Part shown: positions 30,700 to 37,643 of the stretch, one piece after another
How the letters are laid out: each line of letters opens with the position of its first letter
Numbering within the stretch: the stretch's first letter is position 1
NCBI GenBank assembly: GCA_902826795.1
Contig: CADEGD010000044.1
Coordinates: 1 to 37,643 of the forward strand
Length of the DNA stretch: 37,643 nt
Direction of reading: 5' to 3'
Source: an uncultured Acidobacteriota bacterium
GTDB lineage: Bacteria; Acidobacteriota; Blastocatellia; Pyrinomonadales; Pyrinomonadaceae
Made by a program: the position numbers and the translations under genes
The notes under the pieces: model-generated
Told to the model about the DNA's origin: nothing
The model's input: only the letters and a program-made list of their open reading frames with translations
Databases searched by the model: none

Positions 30700-33651
30700 G
30701 TGTTCAATCAGCCTCTCAGGAATTTCGGCGCTTCTCTGATCCTTCTTGCCCTCGTATCGCCGATCTTTGCTCAGCAATCCCAAACACGCCGTCAGCCAAA
30801 GCCCAGACCCGCCTCGACGCCTAAAAAAACGACCGCTACTGTTCCACGGACGGAGCCTACGCCGAAAGCCGATCCCGCCGCTGAGAAAGCGCGGTTTGAA
30901 GCCGCTGTCGCTCTGGAATCACCGGTTGAAAAAGCGGAGGCCCTCGTCAAATTCATCGCAGAATATCCAAAGTCGGAGTTTAAGACGAGAGCCGAAGAAT
31001 CGCTTGTCGGTTCGCGGGCCGCTATCGCGGACGCTCGGCTAACCGCAGGCGAAACCGAGGCGGCGGTTGCTCTTTTCAAACTCGCGGTTGAGAACGCGCC
31101 CAAGCCGTATGGCGATCGGCTGTTTTCGGAAGTTATCGCGACGATCCCGGCCAACCTGTATTGGCGCGGACATAAGGCTGAAGGCATAGAGTTGGCAAAG
31201 CTGATCGAAAGCCACATCTCGACTGACGCAAACAAACTTTTGCTGCTTTCGACTTTTTACTTGGGTTCCGAGAATGGCGACGAAGCCAAACGGATCGCCG
31301 AAGCGGTGATAAAGCTCGATGAAAAGAACGCCGCCGCTCATCAGACGCTGGCAACTGCACATAGGCTCAACTTTGATCTCGAATCCGCTGCTGCTTCGTT
31401 CGCCAAGTCCGTCGAGCTCGATCCGGAATCGACGATCACGAAGCGGTCGCTCGCGGATATGAAGCGGGCGCTTGGAAAGGCCGACGAGGCGGAAAAGATC
31501 TATCGCGACATCCTCGCGGTGAATGAGAAAGACCATCAGGCCAGCACCGGCCTTGTTTTGGCGCTCTTGGATCTCGGCAAACGGGCCGATGCGGAAGCGG
31601 AAATGGCAAAGACGCTCGCGGCAGTTCCGGGAAACGTGGTGCTGCTGGGCGGTGCGGCCTACTGGTATGCCGCGAACAGGGATGGAGACAAAGCGGTCGA
31701 ATATGCCCGCCGGGCGATCGAGAAAGATCCGCGATATGTTTGGGCTCATATTGCACTAGGTCGTGGATTGATGTTGCAAAACAAGCCGGTCGAGGCTGAG
31801 CAGGTGCTTGTTGCGGCGCGAAAGTACGGCAATTTTCCGACGCTGCAATACGAGATCGCATCGGCACGTATGGCAGCCGGATTTTTCCGTGAAGCCGCCG
31901 AAGAGCTGAACAAAAGCTTTGAGGTAACCGGCGGTTCGATCTCCACACGTCTTGGGGGACGCATCGAAAAAACCGGCGATTCATTCACCGACGTGATCGC
32001 AATGGAGCGTCGGGCGAGCATATTCATTCTCGCCGCTGCCGATTCGCCCGAAGATGCCGCAAGGCTCAAAGCCCTAGCCGACCTGACAGGACGCATTTCC
32101 GCCGAGACAAAAGATCTGCCGGCGATCGTGTCTGCTGCCGACTCGTTTGCGAGCGGCACTGACAATATGTCGGTGCATCGCAAGCTCTATGCTGCCGACC
32201 TGCTGCTTCGGAATGGCATCGCGGCGGACGAAGCCGGCAAGCTGGTCTCTTCTGCTGTCGCAGGACTCGACAGGTCTCTAGACGTTGCAAATCCCGGTGC
32301 GGCAGTGATGGCGAGCGAGCTATACGAAGCGAGAAACATTTCGTTCTCACGTGATGATTTTCTGCTGGTGCCTGACGTGCCGAAGCAAACTCTAAATGCG
32401 CTTATTCGCGGACGGGTTGAAGATACGACGGGCCTTGCGCTACTGCGGCAGGGAAAGGCATCTGAGGCGACGGTCAGGTTTCGCCGCGCTCTGTCAGTGC
32501 TGCCAAAAGACAGTGCGTGGTGGCGCTCGGCTACGTGGAATCTCGGCACGTCGCTCGCAGCGGAAGGAAAAGACCAGGAAGCTCTCGACGCAATGGTCTC
32601 AAGCTATGCTATCGATCGGCCAAACGTTACTCGCTATTTATTGATCGAACAGCTTTGGGTAAAGGTTAACGGTAAGCGGGATGGATTGGAAGAAAAGATC
32701 GGGCCGAATCCGCTGCCCAACTTTGTTGCAGAGAAGCCGGAGGCGACTCCCGAACCTTCGGCATCAGCAACGGTAACTGCCGAAAGCTCGGCGGCCTCGA
32801 CCGAACCTGCAACGCCGCCCCAGTCGCCGACTCCAGAAGCATCACCGTCACCATCGCCGGCTGAATCCGAAACCGTAAAGAGTACCCCGACTCCAGAACC
32901 GGAACCTTCGCCATCACCTGAGATGGAATCCGTAAAAGCGACGCCCACTCCTGAACCATCGCCATCGCCATCGCCTGAGATCGAAACCGTAAAAGCGACG
33001 CCGACTCCCGAACCGTCACCATCGAACTTAGCTACCGTTGCATCGCCCACGGCTGAGACTTCTCCCGCACCGAAATCCGAAGAGTTGGCGGCGGAGACAA
33101 AGCCTTCGCCAACTCCATCAGAAACTGAGACTGCCAAGAACTCGTCCGATTCCGCTTTCAAACCGACGCCGAAGGCGCCGGAGAAACTGCTCTTCGAACC
33201 GGTCGTGATCCAGATTCCCGGTAGGCCTCGTCCGAACGCGTCCTCCGCTGAGTCGAAAGAGGCGGCCAAAACAACTCAAGATCCTACGGTGACTCAAAGC
33301 GAGCCGACCGCATCAGGCGAACCTGCCCGGCCTCGCATTGTCGAAGGAAAAGCGATCATCGGAGAGTTATTGCCGTGTGAGATCGGTGTTAGCCAGGAAA
33401 GCGTCTCGCTTATCAACAACGGCGGCAGCATATCGATGCTGGTTTCGATAGAAGATGGCGAAGATATCAGGCTGGTTTCGGCCGCATCGAACAGTCCCGT
33501 TGATGTGGAGGTGAAGCTTCAGGCGGATACGCCGGCCGTTGCCGGGCGTGTGATGTTCGTGATCAAGTCGGTGAGTGATAAGACGGGACTTTACCAGATA
33601 TCCTTCAAAGCCCCGTGCGGGAAGAAAGACGTGATCGTCCGCGTTCGCTAG
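30700..33651 (+). CDS. Large exported TPR protein with Pro/Ser/Thr-rich linker and C-terminal domain
   Basis: A 983-aa exported protein. GTG start at 30700 is set by AGGAG five bases upstream and begins a signal peptide (MFNQPLRNFGASLILLALVS, cleaved near FAQ). TPR-like helix pairs run from about 55 to 660, clearest around 210-365 (AAAHQTLATAHRLNFDLESA and AEKIYRDILAVNEKDHQAST). Residues about 685-840 are a low-complexity linker containing a threefold repeat. The last 110 residues (from about VEGKAIIGELLPCEIGV) form a small beta-sandwich-like domain with two Cys (LPCEIG and APCGKK) that could pair. Likely periplasmic or surface scaffold. Its 3' end overlaps the convergent O-antigen ligase-like gene by 47 bases. 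Confidence 0.82.
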   Translation: MFNQPLRNFGASLILLALVSPIFAQQSQTRRQPKPRPASTPKKTTATVPRTEPTPKADPAAEKARFEAAVALESPVEKAEALVKFIAEYPKSEFKTRAEESLVGSRAAIADARLTAGETEAAVALFKLAVENAPKPYGDRLFSEVIATIPANLYWRGHKAEGIELAKLIESHISTDANKLLLLSTFYLGSENGDEAKRIAEAVIKLDEKNAAAHQTLATAHRLNFDLESAAASFAKSVELDPESTITKRSLADMKRALGKADEAEKIYRDILAVNEKDHQASTGLVLALLDLGKRADAEAEMAKTLAAVPGNVVLLGGAAYWYAANRDGDKAVEYARRAIEKDPRYVWAHIALGRGLMLQNKPVEAEQVLVAARKYGNFPTLQYEIASARMAAGFFREAAEELNKSFEVTGGSISTRLGGRIEKTGDSFTDVIAMERRASIFILAAADSPEDAARLKALADLTGRISAETKDLPAIVSAADSFASGTDNMSVHRKLYAADLLLRNGIAADEAGKLVSSAVAGLDRSLDVANPGAAVMASELYEARNISFSRDDFLLVPDVPKQTLNALIRGRVEDTTGLALLRQGKASEATVRFRRALSVLPKDSAWWRSATWNLGTSLAAEGKDQEALDAMVSSYAIDRPNVTRYLLIEQLWVKVNGKRDGLEEKIGPNPLPNFVAEKPEATPEPSASATVTAESSAASTEPATPPQSPTPEASPSPSPAESETVKSTPTPEPEPSPSPEMESVKATPTPEPSPSPSPEIETVKATPTPEPSPSNLATVASPTAETSPAPKSEELAAETKPSPTPSETETAKNSSDSAFKPTPKAPEKLLFEPVVIQIPGRPRPNASSAESKEAAKTTQDPTVTQSEPTASGEPARPRIVEGKAIIGELLPCEIGVSQESVSLINNGGSISMLVSIEDGEDIRLVSAASNSPVDVEVKLQADTPAVAGRVMFVIKSVSDKTGLYQISFKAPCGKKDVIVRVR
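32851..33018 (+). repeat. In-gene tandem repeat, three units of about 57-60 bp, coding Pro/Ser/Thr-rich peptide
   Basis: Within the TPR gene the peptide pattern E(S/T)(E/V)xVK(S/A)TPTPEPxPSPSPE recurs three times: ESETVKSTPTPEPEPSPSPE, MESVKATPTPEPSPSPSPE, IETVKATPTPEPSPS. The DNA units are close but not identical. Such linkers span periplasm or cell wall. Confidence 0.75.
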
Positions 33652-34981
33652 ACCGGAACATCGCGGATGTAACCGGCGACAGCATCAACGCGATGATCAG
33701 AAGAAAGAAATACGCATTACCAGCGGTGCGCAGGGGGAAGTCGAAAAAGCTGTGGACCAAGATGCCGACACATCCAGCAAGCCCGCCGATGACCGTCGTC
33801 CGGATCGTTTCACTTTCTTCCTCGCGGATTCTTTTCAGAGCCTTCCAAACCAAAAGCACAACAAACGCAGCGACGATGGCGAACCCAACGATACCGCCGT
33901 CAGCAAGTATCTGAAGGTAATCGTTGTGAGCTTGCTCGATGCGGAACGCCCCGCTTTGAGTATCGAAGCGTGGGTAGGCCGCTCCGAATGAGTCGAGGCC
34001 GGTGCCGATGATCGGATTTGCCAAAAAGATCTTCCACGCGACCGACCAGAAATGGAAACGTCCGCTTGAGATATCTTCCGACGTGTTCTCGATGCCAAAT
34101 CCTCGCATCATCGAGCTCTCGCCGCCTAAATAAAAGAGGCTTCCGGTAACTATCAAAGCCAGGGCGATTCCACCGGCGATCAGCGGCCCAACGCCTTTAC
34201 GTCCGGACTTTTTACCTCGATAGAACCACGTGATTCCGGCGACGGCGAGCATCGCGAAATACGCGATCACACCGCCCCGCGAACCTGTGAAAGGAACCGC
34301 GATCGCCATTATCGCCGCCGAAATACCGATCAAAAGTTTGATCTGTTTCGTAACAGCCCGGCTCAAAAGATGGGCGATCGCAGTGCCCGATATCAGCACC
34401 ATTAGCGAGGCGAAGTGATGCGAATTTATGTACGGGCCGAACGGGATCGCGCCCGGATGCTTGCGCACGCCATAGATCGCTTCCGGACTCGTGAGCTTCT
34501 GAAGAATGCCCACAAAAGCGAGAAGTCCGCCAAACACGAGGATCACGCCGATCGCTTTTTGGTAACGCTTCTCCGAATCGATAAATGTTAGAGCCGCGGC
34601 AAAAAAGAGAATATAACCGACCAGGCGAATCAGAAACATTCGCGTCCAAAACGGATCGATCGACAATGCGTGCGATGCAGATGCGGTCAGTGTTCCCGGC
34701 TGAATACCGGGATCGCCAAGCGGCATCAGTTGGACCAACCCGAGAGCGAGAAGCGCCAGCAGCGGAAGCTGTATCGTATCGACGTTGAGTTCAAAGCTGC
34801 CCGACCGCCACGATCTAACTATCCAGATACCGGCAAGCGTCGCGGTCAAGATCGCGAGCGGTATCAGCGCGCTGACGTCCGTGCTGCCGTAAAGCAGCAC
34901 CGCGAATATCGCGACGACAAAAAGCAAGGCGAAGATCGTCTTGCTTGGCCGTCTTTCGCTTGTCACGATCGCGTCGTTCAA
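33605..34981 (-). CDS. O-antigen ligase/polymerase-like membrane protein (Wzy_C family)
   Basis: A 458-aa inner-membrane protein with about 12 TM helices. Family marks are the large periplasmic loop with GIENTSEDISSGRFHFWSVA and the following QAHNDYLQILADGGIVGF (Wzy_C motif), and INSHHFASLMVLI with conserved His. Members polymerise or ligate lipid-linked polysaccharide at the periplasmic face. It overlaps the upstream TPR/jelly-roll gene by four bases (ATGA), and the WecA-like fusion gene is next upstream, so the three form one polysaccharide operon. The 3' 47 bases overlap the large TPR gene on the other strand. Confidence 0.9.
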   Translation of the reverse strand: MNDAIVTSERRPSKTIFALLFVVAIFAVLLYGSTDVSALIPLAILTATLAGIWIVRSWRSGSFELNVDTIQLPLLALLALGLVQLMPLGDPGIQPGTLTASASHALSIDPFWTRMFLIRLVGYILFFAAALTFIDSEKRYQKAIGVILVFGGLLAFVGILQKLTSPEAIYGVRKHPGAIPFGPYINSHHFASLMVLISGTAIAHLLSRAVTKQIKLLIGISAAIMAIAVPFTGSRGGVIAYFAMLAVAGITWFYRGKKSGRKGVGPLIAGGIALALIVTGSLFYLGGESSMMRGFGIENTSEDISSGRFHFWSVAWKIFLANPIIGTGLDSFGAAYPRFDTQSGAFRIEQAHNDYLQILADGGIVGFAIVAAFVVLLVWKALKRIREEESETIRTTVIGGLAGCVGILVHSFFDFPLRTAGNAYFFLLIIALMLSPVTSAMFRSSERGRSRLSSRTGL

Positions 34982-36261
34982 AGTTGCTTGTTACCTGAAA
35001 GATTAATGTCGTCAAACCACATGTTCCCGGCCACCGTACACGCCGCCGATTCGCACTTCTCACGAACGAGCCGGAGCGTAATTCCGTCGGTTCCGGACGG
35101 AGCCGTGAAACGTATTCGGGTTTCCGTCCATCCGCCAGTCTGGTGTGTGAGCGGTTCGCTTATCGCAAGCCTTGTGTTGTCAGCCGCGGAGATCACTTCC
35201 CACCGAAACTCCGCACGTGTCGTGAGGTCGCTTCGATAGCCGATAGATAGCTCATACGATGCCGCAGGATCGACTGCAACGGTTCGACTAACGGAGGCAA
35301 AATCCAGCCTTGATGGCGTGGAGAACCGAACAAGCAGAGCGTAGCGTCCTTCTTTCGGCTGTGTTTCCGATAGGCCAATTGCCGGGTAGGTTTGGCCGAC
35401 ATGCCAGTCGAAATAATCGACGTTCTGCGTCGCGATGCCTGTTTCGAAACCACCATTTGAGATCTCGCCGATCTGCGGACGCTTGGTCTCGTCGGTCTCG
35501 AGCCATTCCGAAACGGCGACGGCGTTACGGAATCGCTTTGCTTCGATAAACTTGGCGCGAATAGTTAGCCCAACATCGCGGATCGTCAGCACTTGCGGGT
35601 CGAGATTTGCCGCTTTCCAAATCGCGAGGCCTTCGTCAAATCTTTCCACGTTAACGAGATACTTTGCCAATTCGGCCTGTCCAGCCGAGTTCGAACCCAA
35701 GGCTGAAGTGGCCCGCGCTACATCGGCGTCAAAGGCCTGCATCGCCGCTGTTACTGCCGGTCCTGCAAACGCCGCGTCTTGATCGACGGCTCGTCGGATC
35801 AACTCAAAACCTTCGTCCATCTTCCCTTGCCGCACAAGATTATTGCCGAGCGCCCATCGAGTTCTTGCGTAGTTTGGGGCAAGCTCCAGTGCGCGGCGAT
35901 ATGCAAGTTCGGCCGACGCCCGATCGCCGTCACGCTCGCGTGCCTGGCCGAGACCGATCCAGTAAACAAGGTTATGCGGAGCCGCCGCAACCGCCGCCTC
36001 ATACTCGGCGAGCGAACGCGGAATCGAATCCAGATCGAAAGTTTTCTCAAGTCCGGCTGCGTAACGGTAATGCGGAAGTGGGTTACCGGTTGAGATCGAG
36101 ACGGCAAACTCCGAGGCCTGTATCGTATCGGAGTTACGGGCGAGAGTGTGTCCGAAAGACCAGGCCACGACGAAGATCGTGCCCACGGCTAAAGTGAATA
36201 TCGCCCCAGCCCCGGCGAAATGTCGAAGCGGCGATGAAAAAGTGAATCGTGATACCGGCAT
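34978..36261 (-). CDS. Membrane-anchored TPR protein with C-terminal jelly-roll (CBM-like) domain
   Basis: A 427-aa protein. One N-terminal TM anchor (about 15-36, GAIFTLAVGTIFVVAWSFG) puts the rest in the periplasm. TPR units cover about 85-170 (HNLVYWIGLGQARERDGDRA and RTRWALGNNLVRQGKMDEGF). The C-terminal domain (about 265-425) starts ISNGGFETGIATQN and ends GNMWFDDINLSG, as in CBM4/9-like jelly rolls that bind carbohydrate. Two Cys close to the end may pair. It sits between the WecA-like fusion (14-base gap) and the O-antigen ligase-like gene (ATGA overlap), suggesting a scaffold or length-control role in polysaccharide assembly; that role is inference. Confidence 0.85.
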   Translation of the reverse strand: MPVSRFTFSSPLRHFAGAGAIFTLAVGTIFVVAWSFGHTLARNSDTIQASEFAVSISTGNPLPHYRYAAGLEKTFDLDSIPRSLAEYEAAVAAAPHNLVYWIGLGQARERDGDRASAELAYRRALELAPNYARTRWALGNNLVRQGKMDEGFELIRRAVDQDAAFAGPAVTAAMQAFDADVARATSALGSNSAGQAELAKYLVNVERFDEGLAIWKAANLDPQVLTIRDVGLTIRAKFIEAKRFRNAVAVSEWLETDETKRPQIGEISNGGFETGIATQNVDYFDWHVGQTYPAIGLSETQPKEGRYALLVRFSTPSRLDFASVSRTVAVDPAASYELSIGYRSDLTTRAEFRWEVISAADNTRLAISEPLTHQTGGWTETRIRFTAPSGTDGITLRLVREKCESAACTVAGNMWFDDINLSGNKQL

Positions 36262-36275
36262 CGAAAGGCTTCGGA

Positions 36276-37643
36276 CTATTCGAAGTCGACGGGTTCGATC
36301 TTCATTTGAGCGCGCATCAGGCGAACGTTTATTTCCGAGCAGACTTCACGGATGTGCTTTACAACATCCGGCCTGATCTTGTTCGAGGATATCAGGATTT
36401 CCTGAATATCCTGTTCGCGGCAAACGGACGCAAGGGAACCGTTTGCGTCGTATACCTTGAGTCCGTTGATCAGTTTGTCCTGCTTCAGCGGATCGTCGTC
36501 GACAAATGCGATCGGGCTGTAGTTCCATTCCGGATTCTTGCGAAGCTCACGAAGCAGCATCTCGCCGCCATCTCCAGCACCGTAGATAAGCACGCGGCGC
36601 CCAACCCCTTGATGTGGAAGCGGGATGAGTTCGCGAATCAATCGAAAAGCCATACGGCTTCCCGCTAGAGCGACCAGCAATAGGATCGCATCAAGGGCGA
36701 AAACGGCACGTGAGAAATTTTCAAACCGGTAAAGCAGCAAGATCGCGACGACACTCAGCACGCTCCCGATCAATACGCCCTTGGAGTAAACGACAAGATC
36801 GCCTATCGACGTGTATCTCCACAGCCCGCGATACACGCCGACCGAGAAGAACGCGAAGAGCTTTAGAACAACCAGCAGGGGAAGCGTGTTGAGAAATAGG
36901 TCCCAGTTGCCGCTGTTTTCGAAAGTACCAAATAAAAAAACGTACGCACCGTAATAGCATACGGTGATCAGGAACACGTCAAGCAGCACCTCGAAGATTC
37001 GCCGCTTGTGCGAAACGTTCACGAGAAACGCGAAGACCGTATTGCTGTTGCCGGCGGCCAAAGCCTCTTCCGTTTCGTCGTAAACCTTCACTTTCGAAAG
37101 ATAAACACCGATGATCGTTAATCCCGCGATGAAAAGCCCGATCAAAGCAAAGCTGCTCGTAAGCGGAAGCTGCGCAACCACGATCGAAAGGCCGCCCGCT
37201 ATGATCGCAAAAGCGAACAACATCAGCACCGCCGACCGTTCGGAAAGGCCAAGAGCAACAAGGCGATGGGATGTATGATCTCGACCGCCTTGCGATGCTT
37301 TACGGCCCCACAGTTTTCGCAAAACGGTGACGAATGTCGTATCGAAGATCGGCACGAACAAGATCAAAACCGGTACTGCCAAAATAGTGAAAACGCCTCG
37401 CGACCTTCCGCCGGACTGCCCGAGCAGGACCGACGTCGAAAGCAGGAACCCGATGAACATCGATCCGCAGTCGCCCATAAAGATGGACGCGGGATTGAAG
37501 TTGAAAATCAAGAAGCCCACCAAAGCACCGATGAAAACGGATACCAATATAAGCTCTAGAGGTTGGCCGTTCGCATAGAGTCCGAACGCTAGGGACGAAG
37601 CGGCAATGGCCGTGATTCCAGCGGCGAGCCCGTCCATATTGTC
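36276..37643 (-). CDS. MraY/WecA-like sugar-1-phosphate transferase fused to a CapD-type TM/Rossmann (CoA_binding_3) module (5' end outside window)
   Basis: The frame is open to the window edge; 455 codons are present and the N-terminus is missing. The first part is the C-terminal half of an undecaprenyl-phosphate glycosyl-1-phosphate transferase: DNMDGLAAGITA at the edge, NPASIFMGDCGSMFIGF, and GRDHTSHRL. After about residue 205 a second module follows. It has four TM helices, then a Rossmann nucleotide-binding domain (RRVLIYGAGDGGEMLLREL and FVDDDP), like the N-terminal half of FlaA1/CapD epimerases but without the epimerase domain. It should load the first sugar on the lipid carrier. The function of the second module is unclear. 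It leads the operon with the TPR and ligase genes. Confidence 0.88.
   Translation of the reverse strand, partial: DNMDGLAAGITAIAASSLAFGLYANGQPLELILVSVFIGALVGFLIFNFNPASIFMGDCGSMFIGFLLSTSVLLGQSGGRSRGVFTILAVPVLILFVPIFDTTFVTVLRKLWGRKASQGGRDHTSHRLVALGLSERSAVLMLFAFAIIAGGLSIVVAQLPLTSSFALIGLFIAGLTIIGVYLSKVKVYDETEEALAAGNSNTVFAFLVNVSHKRRIFEVLLDVFLITVCYYGAYVFLFGTFENSGNWDLFLNTLPLLVVLKLFAFFSVGVYRGLWRYTSIGDLVVYSKGVLIGSVLSVVAILLLYRFENFSRAVFALDAILLLVALAGSRMAFRLIRELIPLPHQGVGRRVLIYGAGDGGEMLLRELRKNPEWNYSPIAFVDDDPLKQDKLINGLKVYDANGSLASVCREQDIQEILISSNKIRPDVVKHIREVCSEINVRLMRAQMKIEPVDFE

Noticed and set aside
32851..33018. Tandem repeat as a CRISPR or intergenic array
   Set aside because: Units are in frame within a coding gene, code for a Pro/Ser/Thr linker and have no spacers.
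32634..33269. Minus-strand frame of 211 codons, Gly/Asp/Ser/Val-rich, looking like a repeat-rich surface protein
   Set aside because: It is the antisense of the Pro/Ser/Thr repeat linker of the TPR gene; the repeats are inherited from that strand, and there is no signal peptide or ribosome-binding site.

Overview
The window looks like a chromosomal segment of a Gram-negative environmental bacterium. My best guess is Acidobacteriota, class Blastocatellia (Pyrinomonadales-like). The supporting signs are an outer-membrane barrel with an N-terminal carboxypeptidase-regulatory-like domain, lipoproteins with Asn/Ala and Pro/Ser/Thr linkers, Tat-exported glycosidases, two-domain sensory proteins and mid-50s GC. 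The assignment is inference from gene style; there is no rRNA to confirm it. No phage, insertion sequence or CRISPR array was seen. Both ends of the window cut genes.

Layout. 1-9.2 kb: a lipoprotein (partial) with an M61 peptidase, a TetA-like exporter, a large ComP-like sensor kinase, an outer-membrane barrel and a tRNA-Ser(GCT) with clear promoter and terminator. 9.2-19.2 kb: an accessory block centred on aromatic amino acid breakdown. It holds a DUF421 protein, an FMN reductase, a probable iodotyrosine deiodinase-type dehalogenase, and a minus-strand run hpd / AAC(3)-I-like acetyltransferase / GH125 mannosidase / GNAT / hmgA. A frameshifted DUF433 gene, a Crp-like regulator, a lone receiver domain, phhA and a divergent Lrp/AsnC regulator follow. 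19.2-30.6 kb: an MFS transporter, gltX, a methyltransferase, a YgiD-type dioxygenase, an orphan ModA-like binding protein, a GH30 glycosidase, a Klenow-type DNA polymerase, two small unknown envelope proteins, a zinc-ribbon coiled-coil protein and an unknown protein. 30.7-37.6 kb: a large secreted TPR protein, then a polysaccharide cluster of O-antigen ligase-like, TPR/jelly-roll and WecA-like/Rossmann fusion genes.

How the genes fit together. PhhA makes tyrosine from phenylalanine, an aminotransferase not present here would give 4-hydroxyphenylpyruvate, Hpd makes homogentisate, and HmgA opens its ring. The Lrp-type gene divergent from phhA is a natural regulator. Its intergenic region is crowded with ATTAG/CTAAT half-sites, and two more lie just upstream of hpd. 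The nitroreductase-family gene abutting hmgA carries the Glu-Tyr-Lys substrate-binding triad of iodotyrosine deiodinase at exact spacing. A plausible reading is that the locus also salvages halogenated tyrosines for the same pathway. That is the most interesting proposal in the window.

The genome is compact at its 3' ends: four of eight convergent gene pairs overlap at their stops, and two more abut with no gap.
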